Below are positions 36,080-44,500 of a DNA stretch of 64,000 nt, piece by piece (the first letter of the stretch is position 1; each line of letters starts with the position of its first letter). Under the pieces are notes generated by a model, which saw nothing but the letters and a program-made list of their open reading frames with translations, made no database searches and had not been told where the DNA came from. The stretch lies in the NCBI RefSeq assembly GCF_014653575.1, contig NZ_BNAQ01000002.1, positions 496,001 through 560,000 of the forward strand. The letters run 5' to 3'. This DNA is from Sphingomonas glacialis (GTDB taxonomy: Bacteria; Pseudomonadota; Alphaproteobacteria; Sphingomonadales; Sphingomonadaceae). Both the position numbers and the translations under genes were made by a program.

Positions 36080-37798
36080 TCAGCCGCGCCAGCCGACACC
36101 CGCCAGGACCGCACCATCGCCGACCGCGCGGCGCACGCTGCCGCGGCTCCACGCGACGAACGCCGATTCCTCCATCGGCGCCGCGATCGCATAGCCCTGC
36201 ATCACGTCGCAGCCGATGATGCGCAGGATATCGACTTGCGCTTGCGTCTCGACCCCTTCGGCAACCGCCTCGCAGCCGAGCGCGTGGATCACGCCGACCA
36301 CCGCCTGCGCGATCATCCGCGCGGCGGCATCGTCGGCGACGGGCGCGACCAGACTGCGGTCGAGCTTGATCCGGTCGATCGGCAGCGCGCGCAGCCGCGA
36401 GAGGTTCGAATAGCCCGTCCCGAAATCGTCGATCGCGATCGTCGCGCCGGCGGCGCGGAGCTGCACGATCGCATCGAGGACGTCGTCGCTGCACTGCATC
36501 GCCAGCGTCTCGCTGATCTCGAGCTCGAGCAGATGCGCGGGGGCGCGGGCGCGGTGGAGCGCGGCGCGCAGTCCGTGGAAGAAGCGCGCATGATCGATCT
36601 GGCGCGGCGAAACGTTGACCGAAAGCCGCTGCTCGATCCCGATCCGCCCCCAACGCGCGATCGTCGCGGCGACCGAATCGACCACCCAGTCGCCGATATC
36701 GACGATCATCCCGGTCTCCTCGGCGCAATCGAGGAAGGTCAGCGGCAAGCGCAGCCCCTCGCGCGGGTGGCGCCAGCGGAGTAGCGCTTCGGCCCCGACG
36801 ATCCGGCCGTGATCGACGCTGATCTGCGGCTGGAAGACGAGCGCGAATTCGTCGCGGTCGATCGCTTCGCGCAGATCGCCCTCGAGCGTCGCACGCGCGG
36901 CGATGCGCGCGGCGAGCTCGACGCTGAACGGTTCGGCGCGACCGCGTCCGCTGCCCTTGGCATGATACATCGCGGCATCGGCGGCACGCATCAGCTCGGT
37001 CAGCGTCACGCCGTGTTCGGGGCACAGCGCCATGCCGATCGACGCGCCGATCGAAACGTTGGCGCCGCCCAGGTCGAACGGCTCGGCGAGCGCGCGCAGA
37101 ATGTCGCAGCCTATCTTCGCGGCATCGCCGGCCGCGCCGATCGCGGGGAAGAACATCGTGAATTCGTCGCCGGCAAGCCGGCCGATCAGTGGCGGCACGC
37201 CGTCGGGCTCGCGAGCGATGCTGTCGGCAACGGCGCGCAGACGGTTGGCAACCATGCCGAGCAATGCGTCGCCACAGGCATGCCCCATCGTATCGTTGAC
37301 CACCTTGAAGCGATCGAGATCGATGAAGAACAGGCCACCGCGCGTGTCCCGCGCGGTCGCGGGCGGCGTCGCGAGCATTCGCTCGCACGTCGCGCGGAAG
37401 TTGCTGCGGTTGGCGAGGCCCGTCACCGGATCGAACATCGCTAGGCGCTGGACGCCGTCGAGATGCGCGGTCATCTGCGTGAACAGGCTTTCCATCGCGC
37501 GCGCGAGTTGCGGAACGTTCTCGCCGATCTCGGGCGGGATCGCGCTGGCGAGGTCGCCCTCGGCGGCATGCGCCAGCCGTTCGATCGCGGCGTCGATCGC
37601 GCCGGCGGTGCCGGCGATGCTGCGCTCGGCCGAGGCCCAGCACATCGCCGCGCAGACCACCGCGGGGATCAACGCCCGCGTCAGATTATCGAGCTGGACG
37701 CCCCCCGCCGACGTCGCAAGCACCGCGAGGAAGAAGGCGACAGCCCCAGCGCAAATCGCAAAAACGACCGCGCGACTCTTGAGCGTGACCTCGTCCAT
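36080..37798 (-). CDS. Membrane GGDEF-EAL protein (c-di-GMP turnover)
   Basis: The product has 572 residues. Two membrane helices (about 11-30 and 40-56) anchor it. The GGDEF domain (about 118-290) has the active-site form RLAGDEFTM, an A in place of the first G, and FIDLDRFKVVNDTMGH. The EAL domain (about 310-555) keeps GAEALLRW, NVSPRQ, EISET, IDDFGTGYSNL, KLDRSL and EGVETQ, which carry the metal and catalytic residues, so phosphodiesterase activity is likely. AGDEF can still support cyclase activity in some proteins. The enzyme may influence pilus or exopolysaccharide production through c-di-GMP (inference). Confidence 0.93.
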   Translation of the reverse strand: MDEVTLKSRAVVFAICAGAVAFFLAVLATSAGGVQLDNLTRALIPAVVCAAMCWASAERSIAGTAGAIDAAIERLAHAAEGDLASAIPPEIGENVPQLARAMESLFTQMTAHLDGVQRLAMFDPVTGLANRSNFRATCERMLATPPATARDTRGGLFFIDLDRFKVVNDTMGHACGDALLGMVANRLRAVADSIAREPDGVPPLIGRLAGDEFTMFFPAIGAAGDAAKIGCDILRALAEPFDLGGANVSIGASIGMALCPEHGVTLTELMRAADAAMYHAKGSGRGRAEPFSVELAARIAARATLEGDLREAIDRDEFALVFQPQISVDHGRIVGAEALLRWRHPREGLRLPLTFLDCAEETGMIVDIGDWVVDSVAATIARWGRIGIEQRLSVNVSPRQIDHARFFHGLRAALHRARAPAHLLELEISETLAMQCSDDVLDAIVQLRAAGATIAIDDFGTGYSNLSRLRALPIDRIKLDRSLVAPVADDAAARMIAQAVVGVIHALGCEAVAEGVETQAQVDILRIIGCDVMQGYAIAAPMEESAFVAWSRGSVRRAVGDGAVLAGVGWRG

Positions 37799-37864
37799 TG
37801 TAGCAGTGCGCGACTCCTGACCCGATCGTTTGCGCGGGCTTGGCAGGACCTTCGCAGCAAAAGG

Positions 37865-38482
37865 TTAAGAGTTTTGTGATGCCCGCAAACGCTTGAGGAC
37901 AATATACAAAGCCCCCGCCCCGCCATGCCGCGGATGCGCCCCGCGCACCGCCGCGATCGCTGCGGAGTGGCGCGATCCGGCGAGCCAGTCGCCCGTCGCT
38001 GCGCGGATCGCACCGCGCGCATGCGGACGTTCGCTCGCCGGGCGCGGCGGCTTGCCGGTAACGAGCAGGATCACACGGTCGCCGGCGCGGATCGCTGCAT
38101 CGAGCGCGGCGTCGAGCAGGTCATAGGCCGAGTGCAGCGTATGGCCGTGGAGGTCGATCGTGCGGTCGGGCGAGACGAGCCCGCGCGACAGCTGGCGATC
38201 CCAGCTGCCGTCGAGCGTGTTGCCGGGCGGCTTGGGGGGCGCGGCGATCGAAATGCCCTTGCGGCCAAGCGGCGGGACCGAGCCGACCGTCCCCTTGCCG
38301 AGCAACGCGCCGAACGATGGGAGAGGTTTTTCGGGGACGCGCATCGCGGGAACGGGACGACGTTCGACCGGCGCGATCGGGACCGCCTTGGCGGCGGGCG
38401 CGACCGCGCGCAGCGGGCGGACCCCCGCCATCACGCGCGCCCACAGCGCGGCTTCCTCGGGACGGAGCGGGCGCGATCCCAC
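37865..38482 (-). CDS. Smr-domain protein
   Basis: The product is 205 residues from a GTG at 38482, 5 bp after the mltA stop. The C-terminal Smr domain has the signatures TIDLHGHTLHSAYDLLDAAL and RVILLVTGKPPRP, then GAIRAATGDWLAGSRHSAAI and GGAGALYIVLKR. Smr domains bind or cut branched or single-stranded nucleic acid. The N-terminal half is Pro/Ala-rich and likely disordered. This gene closes the tim44-like/mltA/smr operon found in many Alphaproteobacteria. Confidence 0.88.
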   Translation of the reverse strand: MGSRPLRPEEAALWARVMAGVRPLRAVAPAAKAVPIAPVERRPVPAMRVPEKPLPSFGALLGKGTVGSVPPLGRKGISIAAPPKPPGNTLDGSWDRQLSRGLVSPDRTIDLHGHTLHSAYDLLDAALDAAIRAGDRVILLVTGKPPRPASERPHARGAIRAATGDWLAGSRHSAAIAAVRGAHPRHGGAGALYIVLKRLRASQNS

Positions 38483-38487
38483 CCCTG

Positions 38488-39762
38488 TCAGCCCGCCGTC
38501 GCAGCACCCAGGCGCTGCAGCGTGCCGACCGGCAGCAGCAGGAACGCGGTGCCGCGCGCCGCCATTCCGCCCGCCGTCGCCGCCGCATCGGCGCCTGCGC
38601 CCCAGAAGGTGTCGATCCGGTTGGCGCCCTTGATCGCGCCGCCGGTATCCTGTGCGATCCACAAGCGGCTCGCATCGGCGCGGTCCATCGACAGCAAAAC
38701 CGGCGCGCCGAGCGGCACGAAATGCGGATCAGCCGCAGCACTCACCCCGCCCGTTACCGCAATGCCGAGCGCGCCGAGCGCCGGCCCGGTCTGTTCGCGG
38801 AAGAACACGTAGCTCTTGTTCTCGCGCATGATCGCGCGGCCCTCGTCGGGATGATCGTGCAGCCAACCGACGATGCCCTGCATCGAGCTCTGCCCCGGCG
38901 CGAGCAGCCCGCGCTGCTTCATCAGCGCGCCGATGCCGGTGTAATCGCGGCCGTTCTGGCTCTCATAGCCGATCCGCATCACCGACCCGTCGGGCAGCCG
39001 CAGCCGGCCCGAGCCCTGGACTTGCAGGAAGAACAGTTCGATCGGATCGGCCGCCCAGGCGATGATCGGCGCACGGCCGTCGAGCGAGCCCTGCTCGATC
39101 GCGGTGCGATCGTCATAGGGGACGAAGCTCTTGCCCGCGACACGACCGCGGATCTTCTTGCCCTTGAGCGTATCGCTGAACAGCCCGAGATCGACATCGA
39201 CGAGGTCGGACGGACGCGCGTAGATCGGCACCTCGTACCCGCGTCGCCGATCGCGCGAGCCGCGGATCTCGGGCTCGTAATAGCCCGTCGCGAACGCCTT
39301 GCCGTCGCCGACTTGGACTGCTTCAAAATATTGCGCGAAGAACGCACGCGCCCCGCCCGAACGGACGCTCGGCGCGGCGGCGCACGCCGGCTGCCAGTCG
39401 GCGCCGTGCGTCAGCCCCGTGGCGTCGGTGCGGCGTTGCAGTGAGGGGCAGGTCGCGCGGAAGGCGACGAGCGCGCGCTCGGCCTGCGCATCGTCGATCG
39501 GCAAGCTGTAGAGCGGCGGCCCGGCGATGACGCCCGCGCTACGCGCGGTCGGCCCGGGCGCGGTGACGGCCTGGGTCGGAGCGATCGGCGTTGCCGGTAC
39601 GGGGCGCCGGACGGGAGTTTGCCCGTTGCCGATAGCGCGGGGGCGTTCGATCTGCCCACCGCCGCAGGCCGCGAGGAAAAGCGCCAACGCGGTTACGCCA
39701 ACGGACTTCCCGTACCGAAGGCCGGAAAGCGAAACCCGAACGTCCCCCCGCACCGCGATCAC
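38488..39762 (-). CDS. mltA: Membrane-bound lytic murein transglycosylase A (MltA)
   Basis: The product has 424 residues. A lipoprotein signal ends in LFLAAC (Cys33). The MltA domain shows FATGYYEPEIRGSRDRR, PIYARPSDLV, AWAADPIELFFLQVQGSGRL and, near the end, the 3D domain WIAQDTGGAIKGANRID with the catalytic Asp in the TGGAIKG/RIDTFWG area. It cleaves peptidoglycan glycan strands with a 1,6-anhydro ring and sits in the outer membrane. The ATG overlaps the stop of the upstream tim44-like gene. Confidence 0.93.
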   Translation of the reverse strand: MIAVRGDVRVSLSGLRYGKSVGVTALALFLAACGGGQIERPRAIGNGQTPVRRPVPATPIAPTQAVTAPGPTARSAGVIAGPPLYSLPIDDAQAERALVAFRATCPSLQRRTDATGLTHGADWQPACAAAPSVRSGGARAFFAQYFEAVQVGDGKAFATGYYEPEIRGSRDRRRGYEVPIYARPSDLVDVDLGLFSDTLKGKKIRGRVAGKSFVPYDDRTAIEQGSLDGRAPIIAWAADPIELFFLQVQGSGRLRLPDGSVMRIGYESQNGRDYTGIGALMKQRGLLAPGQSSMQGIVGWLHDHPDEGRAIMRENKSYVFFREQTGPALGALGIAVTGGVSAAADPHFVPLGAPVLLSMDRADASRLWIAQDTGGAIKGANRIDTFWGAGADAAATAGGMAARGTAFLLLPVGTLQRLGAATAG

Positions 39763-40403
39763 GCCTCGTCGGTGTCGGCGAGCTTCCAGTTCGGATCGCT
39801 GCTCTTGAGCGTCCGCGCGAAGGTCCAGGCGTCGTGCGTCTCGACCGCGTCGCTCATCGAGCCGGCGATGACGGTATTCTCGGCATCGCGCGTGACCGCA
39901 GCGATATCGGCGTCGAAGCGCACCGTGATGCGCGCAACCTTGCCCTCGAGCGTCGCGTCGGAGATCACCGCGCGTTCGATCGAGACCAGGCGATTTTCGA
40001 GGACGTGGCCCGCGGTGTTGCGCGCTTCGATCGCAGCGACGAACGCCTCGCGCACATCGTCCTCGGCGAGCCAGGCGAGTTCTTCCTCGTCGCCCTTCCA
40101 GAACGCCTCGAGGATCATGCGATACGCCGCCTTCGATCCATCGAGGAAGCGCGCCACGTCGAACGACGAGTCGCCGGCGATAATCGCGCGGATGCCGGCC
40201 TCGGCCTTGGGCTCGACCAACCGGCTGACCGGCTCGCGGCTTTCGCCGGCAATTTCGGTCGGGCGTTGCACCAGCGTCAGCGGCGCGCGGTCCTCGGCGG
40301 GTTTGGGCAAGGGCTGCTCATGCCCGGTGCGCTTGCCGAGCACCATGTACAGACGCAGCGCCAGAAAACCGGCGACCATCGCGAGGATAACAATCAGGAA
40401 CAC
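39759..40403 (-). CDS. Tim44/TimA-like adaptor protein
   Basis: The product is 214 residues from a GTG at 40403, which has GGAGGCCGC just before it; the frame opens earlier at 40430 without a good ribosome site. An N-terminal membrane helix (FLIVILAMVAGFLALRLYMV) is followed by a Pro-rich linker and the Tim44 domain (about 75-205) with GDSSFDVARFLDGSKAAYRM and AFWKGDEEELAWLAEDDVRE. Alphaproteobacterial members sit in the inner membrane and are related to the mitochondrial import motor part Tim44. It is divergent from secB. Confidence 0.88.
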   Translation of the reverse strand: MFLIVILAMVAGFLALRLYMVLGKRTGHEQPLPKPAEDRAPLTLVQRPTEIAGESREPVSRLVEPKAEAGIRAIIAGDSSFDVARFLDGSKAAYRMILEAFWKGDEEELAWLAEDDVREAFVAAIEARNTAGHVLENRLVSIERAVISDATLEGKVARITVRFDADIAAVTRDAENTVIAGSMSDAVETHDAWTFARTLKSSDPNWKLADTDEA

Positions 40404-40593
40404 GCGGCCTCCAGGGCTTTCACTAGACACGCTACATAGGCATAAACCGCCGCTGTTTCAAACGACGTGATTGTACGCGGTGCCTGTCAAAGCCGTGGGG
40501 CCTCGGTTGAACTCGGTCCCACCCCCTGCTAGGCGCGCGCCTTCCATGCCACAACGCTGTGGCGACTATACGGCCAAAGCAAGGACGAGTTCC

Positions 40594-41106
40594 ATGAGCG
40601 AGCAGGATGACGGCTTCATCACCACCACGGTCGACGGCGCGCCGTTGGCAAATGGGGCCGATACGACCCCGGCGGCGGGTCTGATCTCGCAATACGTCAA
40701 GGACTTCTCGTTCGAGAACCCCAACGCCCCGGCGATCTTCCAGAACCCGACGCCGCCGGCGATCGACGTCCAGTTCAACATCGCCTCGGCGCAGGTCGGC
40801 GAGGACGTCTATGAGATCGTCCTGCGGATCGAAGTGAAGGCCGAGGCCGAGGGTACGGTCGCGTTCCTGGTCGACCTTTCCTATGCCGGGCTGTTCGGCT
40901 TGCGCAATTTCCCGCTCGAGCATCTCCAGCCGTTCCTGCTCGCCGAAGCGCCGCGGCTGATCTTCCCGTTCGCGCGCCGCGTGCTCGCCGATGCGGTCCG
41001 CGACGGCGGCTTCCCGCCGCTGCTGCTCGAGCCGATCGATTTCGGCGCGGTGTTCCTGCAGCAGCAGGAAGCCGGCGAAGCCTCGGGCGCGTTCGGCACG
41101 GCGTAA
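40594..41106 (+). CDS. secB: Protein-export chaperone SecB
   Basis: The product is 170 residues from the ATG at 40594 with AAGGACGAG upstream. SecB motifs are QYVKDFSFENPNAP (near 35-48), EDVYEIVLRIEVKAE, VAFLVDLSYAGLFGL and FPFARRVLADAVRDGGFPPL. It keeps Sec substrates unfolded and hands them to SecA. SecB is divergent from the tim44-like/mltA/smr operon, an order common in Alphaproteobacteria. It is normal in length. Confidence 0.96.
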   Translation: MSEQDDGFITTTVDGAPLANGADTTPAAGLISQYVKDFSFENPNAPAIFQNPTPPAIDVQFNIASAQVGEDVYEIVLRIEVKAEAEGTVAFLVDLSYAGLFGLRNFPLEHLQPFLLAEAPRLIFPFARRVLADAVRDGGFPPLLLEPIDFGAVFLQQQEAGEASGAFGTA

Positions 41107-41113
41107 TCTTGCC

Positions 41114-41210
41114 GCGTCACCCCGGGCTTGTCCCGGGGTCCACCGCGCCGCACACTCTCCGCCGATCGGCGCGCGGCCCGGTGGACCCCGGAACAAGTCC
41201 GGGGTGACGA
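41114..41210. repeat. Interspersed palindromic repeat between secB and murJ
   Basis: CGTCACCCCGGGCTTGTCCC and GGTCCACCG form one arm. CGGTGGACCCCGGAACAAGT and CCGGGGTGACG form the other. The centre is variable and contains GCCGATCGGCGC. It is nearly identical in its arms to the copy at 32306. Confidence 0.8.
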
Positions 41211-41234
41211 AATGGGTGTCGGGCTGATGGCGCA

Positions 41235-42827
41235 ATGAACCTCGTCAAATCCCTTGGCTCGGTCGGCGGGCTGACGCTCGTCAGCCGGGTGCTCGCCTTG
41301 CTGCGCGATTCGCTCGCCGCACGCTATGTCGGCGCGGGGTTCGCATCGGATGCCTTCAACGGCGTCGCCTTCCGCTTGCCCAACATGTTCCGCGCGCTCT
41401 TCGCGGAGGGCGCCTTCTCCGCCGCCTTCATTCCGCTGTTCAACAAGAAGGCCGCGGGTCCCGAGGGCCTCCCCGCCGGCTATGCCTTTGCCGAGCGCGC
41501 GCTGGCGGTGCTGCTGCCGGTGCTGATCGTCTTCACGGTGGCGATGCTGCTCGCGGCCTGGCCGATCACCTATCTCCTGTCGGGCGGCTTTGCGCGCCAG
41601 CATCCGAGCCACGCGCAATTCGCCTTCGCGGTCATGCTCTCGCGGATCACCCTGCCCTATCTCGCTTTGATCTCGCTCGCCTCGCTGCTCGGCGGGATCC
41701 TCAACTCGCTCGACAAATTCTGGGTCAATGCCGCCGCGCCGATCCTGCTCAACCTCGCGATGATCGGCGGGCTGTGGTTCTTCCACGGCGCCGACGAATA
41801 TGAGACCGCGCGCGTCCAGGCGATCTCGGTCACGGTCGGGGGCGTGCTGCAACTCGCCTGGCTGATCCTCGCGTGCCACCGCGCGGGCGTCGACATGCGG
41901 CTGCGCATGCCGCGGCTCGATGCGGATGTGCGCGAGATGCTGCGCCTCATCGTCCCGGCCGCCGCGGGTGCGGGCGCGTCGCAGATCAATCTGCTGATCT
42001 CGACCTCGCTTGCGGGCAGCCTGCTCGCGTCGGGCTCGATCACGTACATCTATTATGCCGACCGGCTCAACCAGCTCCCACTCGGGCTGATCGGGATCGG
42101 GCTCGGCACGATCCTGCTGCCGACGATCTCGCGGCTGCTGTCCTCGGGCCAGGACGCGGCGGCGATGGACACGCAGAATCGCGGGATCGAGCTTGCGCTG
42201 TTCCTCACGCTTCCCGCGACGATCGCCTTCCTCGTCGCCGCCGAGCCGATCGTCCGCGGGCTGTTCGAATATGGCAAGTTCGGCGCGATGGACGCCAAGC
42301 GCTGCGGCTGGGCGCTGAGCGCTTTCTCGATCGGGCTGCCGTCGTACGTGCTCGTCAAGGTGCTGACACCGGGCTATTACGCGCGCGGCGATACGCGGAC
42401 GCCGGTGCGCTATGCGATGATCTCGATTGCGGTCAATATCGTCGGCAACCTCGTGCTGATCCCGCTGATCGGCCATGTCGGCCCGCCGCTGGCGACCGCG
42501 CTCGCCTCCACCGTCAACGTGGCGATGCTCTACCGCACGCTCGCCGTACGCGGGCATTTCGTCGCCGATGCGGGGCTGCGTCGCAAGGTGCCGCGGCTAC
42601 TGCTGGCAGCACTGCTGATGGGCGCGACGATCTATGCGTTCGAGCAATGGCTCGATCCGTATCTCGGCGGGCCGCTGATCGTGCGCTACGGCGCGCTCGG
42701 CGTGCTGGTCGGCGCGGGCGGCGCGGTCTATGGCGTGGCGTGCTTCGTCACCGGCGCGTATCGCATCGCCGACATCAAGGCGCTGCTGCGCAAGCGCGGC
42801 GCGACCTCAAAACCCGTTCAGGAATAA
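41235..42827 (+). CDS. murJ: Lipid II flippase MurJ (MviN)
   Basis: The product is 530 residues and highly hydrophobic, with about 14 membrane helices. The N-terminal motif LTLVSRVLALLRDSLAARYV and FRLPNMFRALFAEGAFSAAF are MurJ hallmarks, with Arg residues lining the central cavity. It moves the peptidoglycan precursor lipid II across the inner membrane. trpS starts 3 bp after the stop, so the two are co-transcribed. Confidence 0.96.
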   Translation: MNLVKSLGSVGGLTLVSRVLALLRDSLAARYVGAGFASDAFNGVAFRLPNMFRALFAEGAFSAAFIPLFNKKAAGPEGLPAGYAFAERALAVLLPVLIVFTVAMLLAAWPITYLLSGGFARQHPSHAQFAFAVMLSRITLPYLALISLASLLGGILNSLDKFWVNAAAPILLNLAMIGGLWFFHGADEYETARVQAISVTVGGVLQLAWLILACHRAGVDMRLRMPRLDADVREMLRLIVPAAAGAGASQINLLISTSLAGSLLASGSITYIYYADRLNQLPLGLIGIGLGTILLPTISRLLSSGQDAAAMDTQNRGIELALFLTLPATIAFLVAAEPIVRGLFEYGKFGAMDAKRCGWALSAFSIGLPSYVLVKVLTPGYYARGDTRTPVRYAMISIAVNIVGNLVLIPLIGHVGPPLATALASTVNVAMLYRTLAVRGHFVADAGLRRKVPRLLLAALLMGATIYAFEQWLDPYLGGPLIVRYGALGVLVGAGGAVYGVACFVTGAYRIADIKALLRKRGATSKPVQE

Positions 42828-42830
42828 CCC

Positions 42831-43832
42831 ATGCGCGTTCTCTCCGGCATCCAGCCCACCGGCAACCTCCACCTCGGCAACTATCTCGGCGCGATCCGCC
42901 AGTGGGTGGCGATGCAGGACACGATGGCGGCGGGCGACGAATGCCTGTTCTTCCTGGCGGATCTGCACGCGCTGTCGCAGCCGGTCGTGCCGGCTGAGCT
43001 GAACGCGCACACCACCGAGATGGCGGCGACGCTGCTCGCGTGCGGGATCGACCCGCAGCGCTCGATCCTGTTCAACCAGGCACGCGTGCCGGCGCATTCG
43101 GCGCTGCACTGGATCCTTGGCGGCACCGCGCGGATGGGCTGGCTCAGCCGCATGACGCAGTGGAAGGACAAGGCCGGCAAGAAGGGCGAGACGCAAAGCG
43201 TCGGGCTGTTCACCTATCCCGTGCTGCAAGCCGCCGACGTCCTGCTCTACCAGGCGACGCACGTGCCGGTGGGCGAGGACCAGAAGCAGCATCTCGAGCT
43301 CGCGCGCGACATCGCGGTCAAGTTCAACAGCGATTATGGCGACACCTTCACGCTGCCCGAGCCGTTCATCTCGAAGGCCGCACCGCGGATCATGAGCTTG
43401 CGCGATGCGAGCGGGAAGATGTCGAAGTCGGACCCGAGCGATGCGTCGCGGATCAACCTGGTCGATTCGGACGAGCTGATCGCGAGCAAGGTCCGCAAGG
43501 CCAAGTCGGATGCCGACGGGCTGCCGGGCGAGGTCGCGGGTCTTGCCGAGCGGCCCGAGGCGAAGAACCTCGTGACGATCTATGCAGCGCTCGAAGGGAG
43601 CACGCCGGACGCGGTGCTGGCACAGTTCGCGGGGCAAGGCTTCGGCGCGTTCAAGCCTGCGCTCGCCGATCTGGCCGTGGCGACACTCTCCCCGATCCGC
43701 GAGCGGCTGACGGCATTGCTGGATGATCGCGCGGCGGTGAGCGCGGTGCTCGCCGACGGCGCGGCGCGTGCGGCAGTGCTGGCGGCGCCGACGCTCGCCA
43801 AGGCGCAGGCGGCGGTGGGGCTGCAGGTCTAG
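42831..43832 (+). CDS. trpS: Tryptophanyl-tRNA synthetase
   Basis: The product is 333 residues, a class I synthetase. The HIGH-like motif is GIQPTGNLHLGNYLGA (near 5-20) and the KMSKS motif is GKMSKSDPSD (near 197-206). The substrate pocket segment FLADLHALS and the motif GEDQKQHLELARDIA are as in bacterial TrpS. It charges tRNA-Trp. Its stop overlaps the last codons of the convergent toxin gene by 4 bp. Confidence 0.97.
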   Translation: MRVLSGIQPTGNLHLGNYLGAIRQWVAMQDTMAAGDECLFFLADLHALSQPVVPAELNAHTTEMAATLLACGIDPQRSILFNQARVPAHSALHWILGGTARMGWLSRMTQWKDKAGKKGETQSVGLFTYPVLQAADVLLYQATHVPVGEDQKQHLELARDIAVKFNSDYGDTFTLPEPFISKAAPRIMSLRDASGKMSKSDPSDASRINLVDSDELIASKVRKAKSDADGLPGEVAGLAERPEAKNLVTIYAALEGSTPDAVLAQFAGQGFGAFKPALADLAVATLSPIRERLTALLDDRAAVSAVLADGAARAAVLAAPTLAKAQAAVGLQV

Positions 43833-44233
43833 GCAGCGGCGAACGGGTTGCGGATCGTCAGGCGGCGCTCGATGACGAGGCCATCGTGCATGTCTTCGGA
43901 CCAGAGCGTGTCGCAATCCGCCAGCAGTGCGGCGGCGACAATCGCACAGTCGTAAAACGCAAAGCGGTGCCGTTCGCGGACTTCCAGCGCCAATTCGTGA
44001 ATCTCGATCGAAACCGGGATCGTTCGCATCGCGCCGCGAATCCCGGCTAGGAATAGGTCGAGTTGGGCCATCGACATCCCGAATTTGCGGAGCCCGACAT
44101 TGGCGATCTCGTTCAGGACCTGAACGCTGATCACGCCACCCTTCGACAGGAGCGACTCGGCGCGATCGGCTTTTGGCGACGTGCCCGCAGCGAGATAGAG
44201 CGGAACATTGCTGTCGAAAAAGCTACCGGGCAT
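43829..44233 (-). CDS. PIN-domain toxin (VapC-like)
   Basis: The product is 134 residues from the ATG at 44233; a GTG at 44245 would add 4 residues. Acidic residues of the PIN nuclease are in place: FFDSNVPLYL (first Asp), VLNEIAN (Glu), FYDCAIVAAA (Asp) and WSEDMHDG (Glu/Asp). It would be an Mg-dependent ribonuclease neutralised by the upstream antitoxin. The antitoxin reading frame overlaps its start by 11 bp. The targeted RNA is not known. Confidence 0.85.
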   Translation of the reverse strand: MPGSFFDSNVPLYLAAGTSPKADRAESLLSKGGVISVQVLNEIANVGLRKFGMSMAQLDLFLAGIRGAMRTIPVSIEIHELALEVRERHRFAFYDCAIVAAALLADCDTLWSEDMHDGLVIERRLTIRNPFAAA

Positions 44234-44450
44234 TCGCTTCGTCACGGTCGAACTTGAAGTCCGCGGGCATCATCCCCCGAAACTGCCGCAGACCTATGAT
44301 CGCCTCTTCGGGCGTCATCTTGCGCGAAATGCGGATCGACCCGTTCTGAACCTTCACATCGAGCTCCTCGCCAAGCTCCACCGCGAGCGCCTCGACCATT
44401 TCCCTGGGCAAACGGACCGCGAAGTCGTCGCCCCACTTCGCCAACTGCAT
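44223..44450 (-). CDS. AbrB-type antitoxin (VapB-like)
   Basis: The product is 75 residues. The N-terminal swapped-hairpin DNA-binding fold is clear from AKWGDDFAVRLPREMVEALA and ELDVKVQNGSIRIS. The C-terminal tail (EEAIIGLRQFRGMMPADF) should bind the toxin. GGAGG sits 6 bp before the ATG. The pair autoregulates in most known systems, with the operator expected just upstream, between this gene and dnaA. It lies between trpS and dnaA. Confidence 0.85.
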   Translation of the reverse strand: MQLAKWGDDFAVRLPREMVEALAVELGEELDVKVQNGSIRISRKMTPEEAIIGLRQFRGMMPADFKFDRDEANAR

Positions 44451-44500
44451 CGCCTGCCTCCGAATACGGCCTTGGCCATACCGGAATTTCGGCGCGCTCG

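Noticed and set aside
35859..37643. 594-codon frame overlapping the GGDEF-EAL gene in another frame
   Set aside because: The GGDEF-EAL protein has all catalytic motifs. This frame has Arg/Pro-rich filler and no domain.
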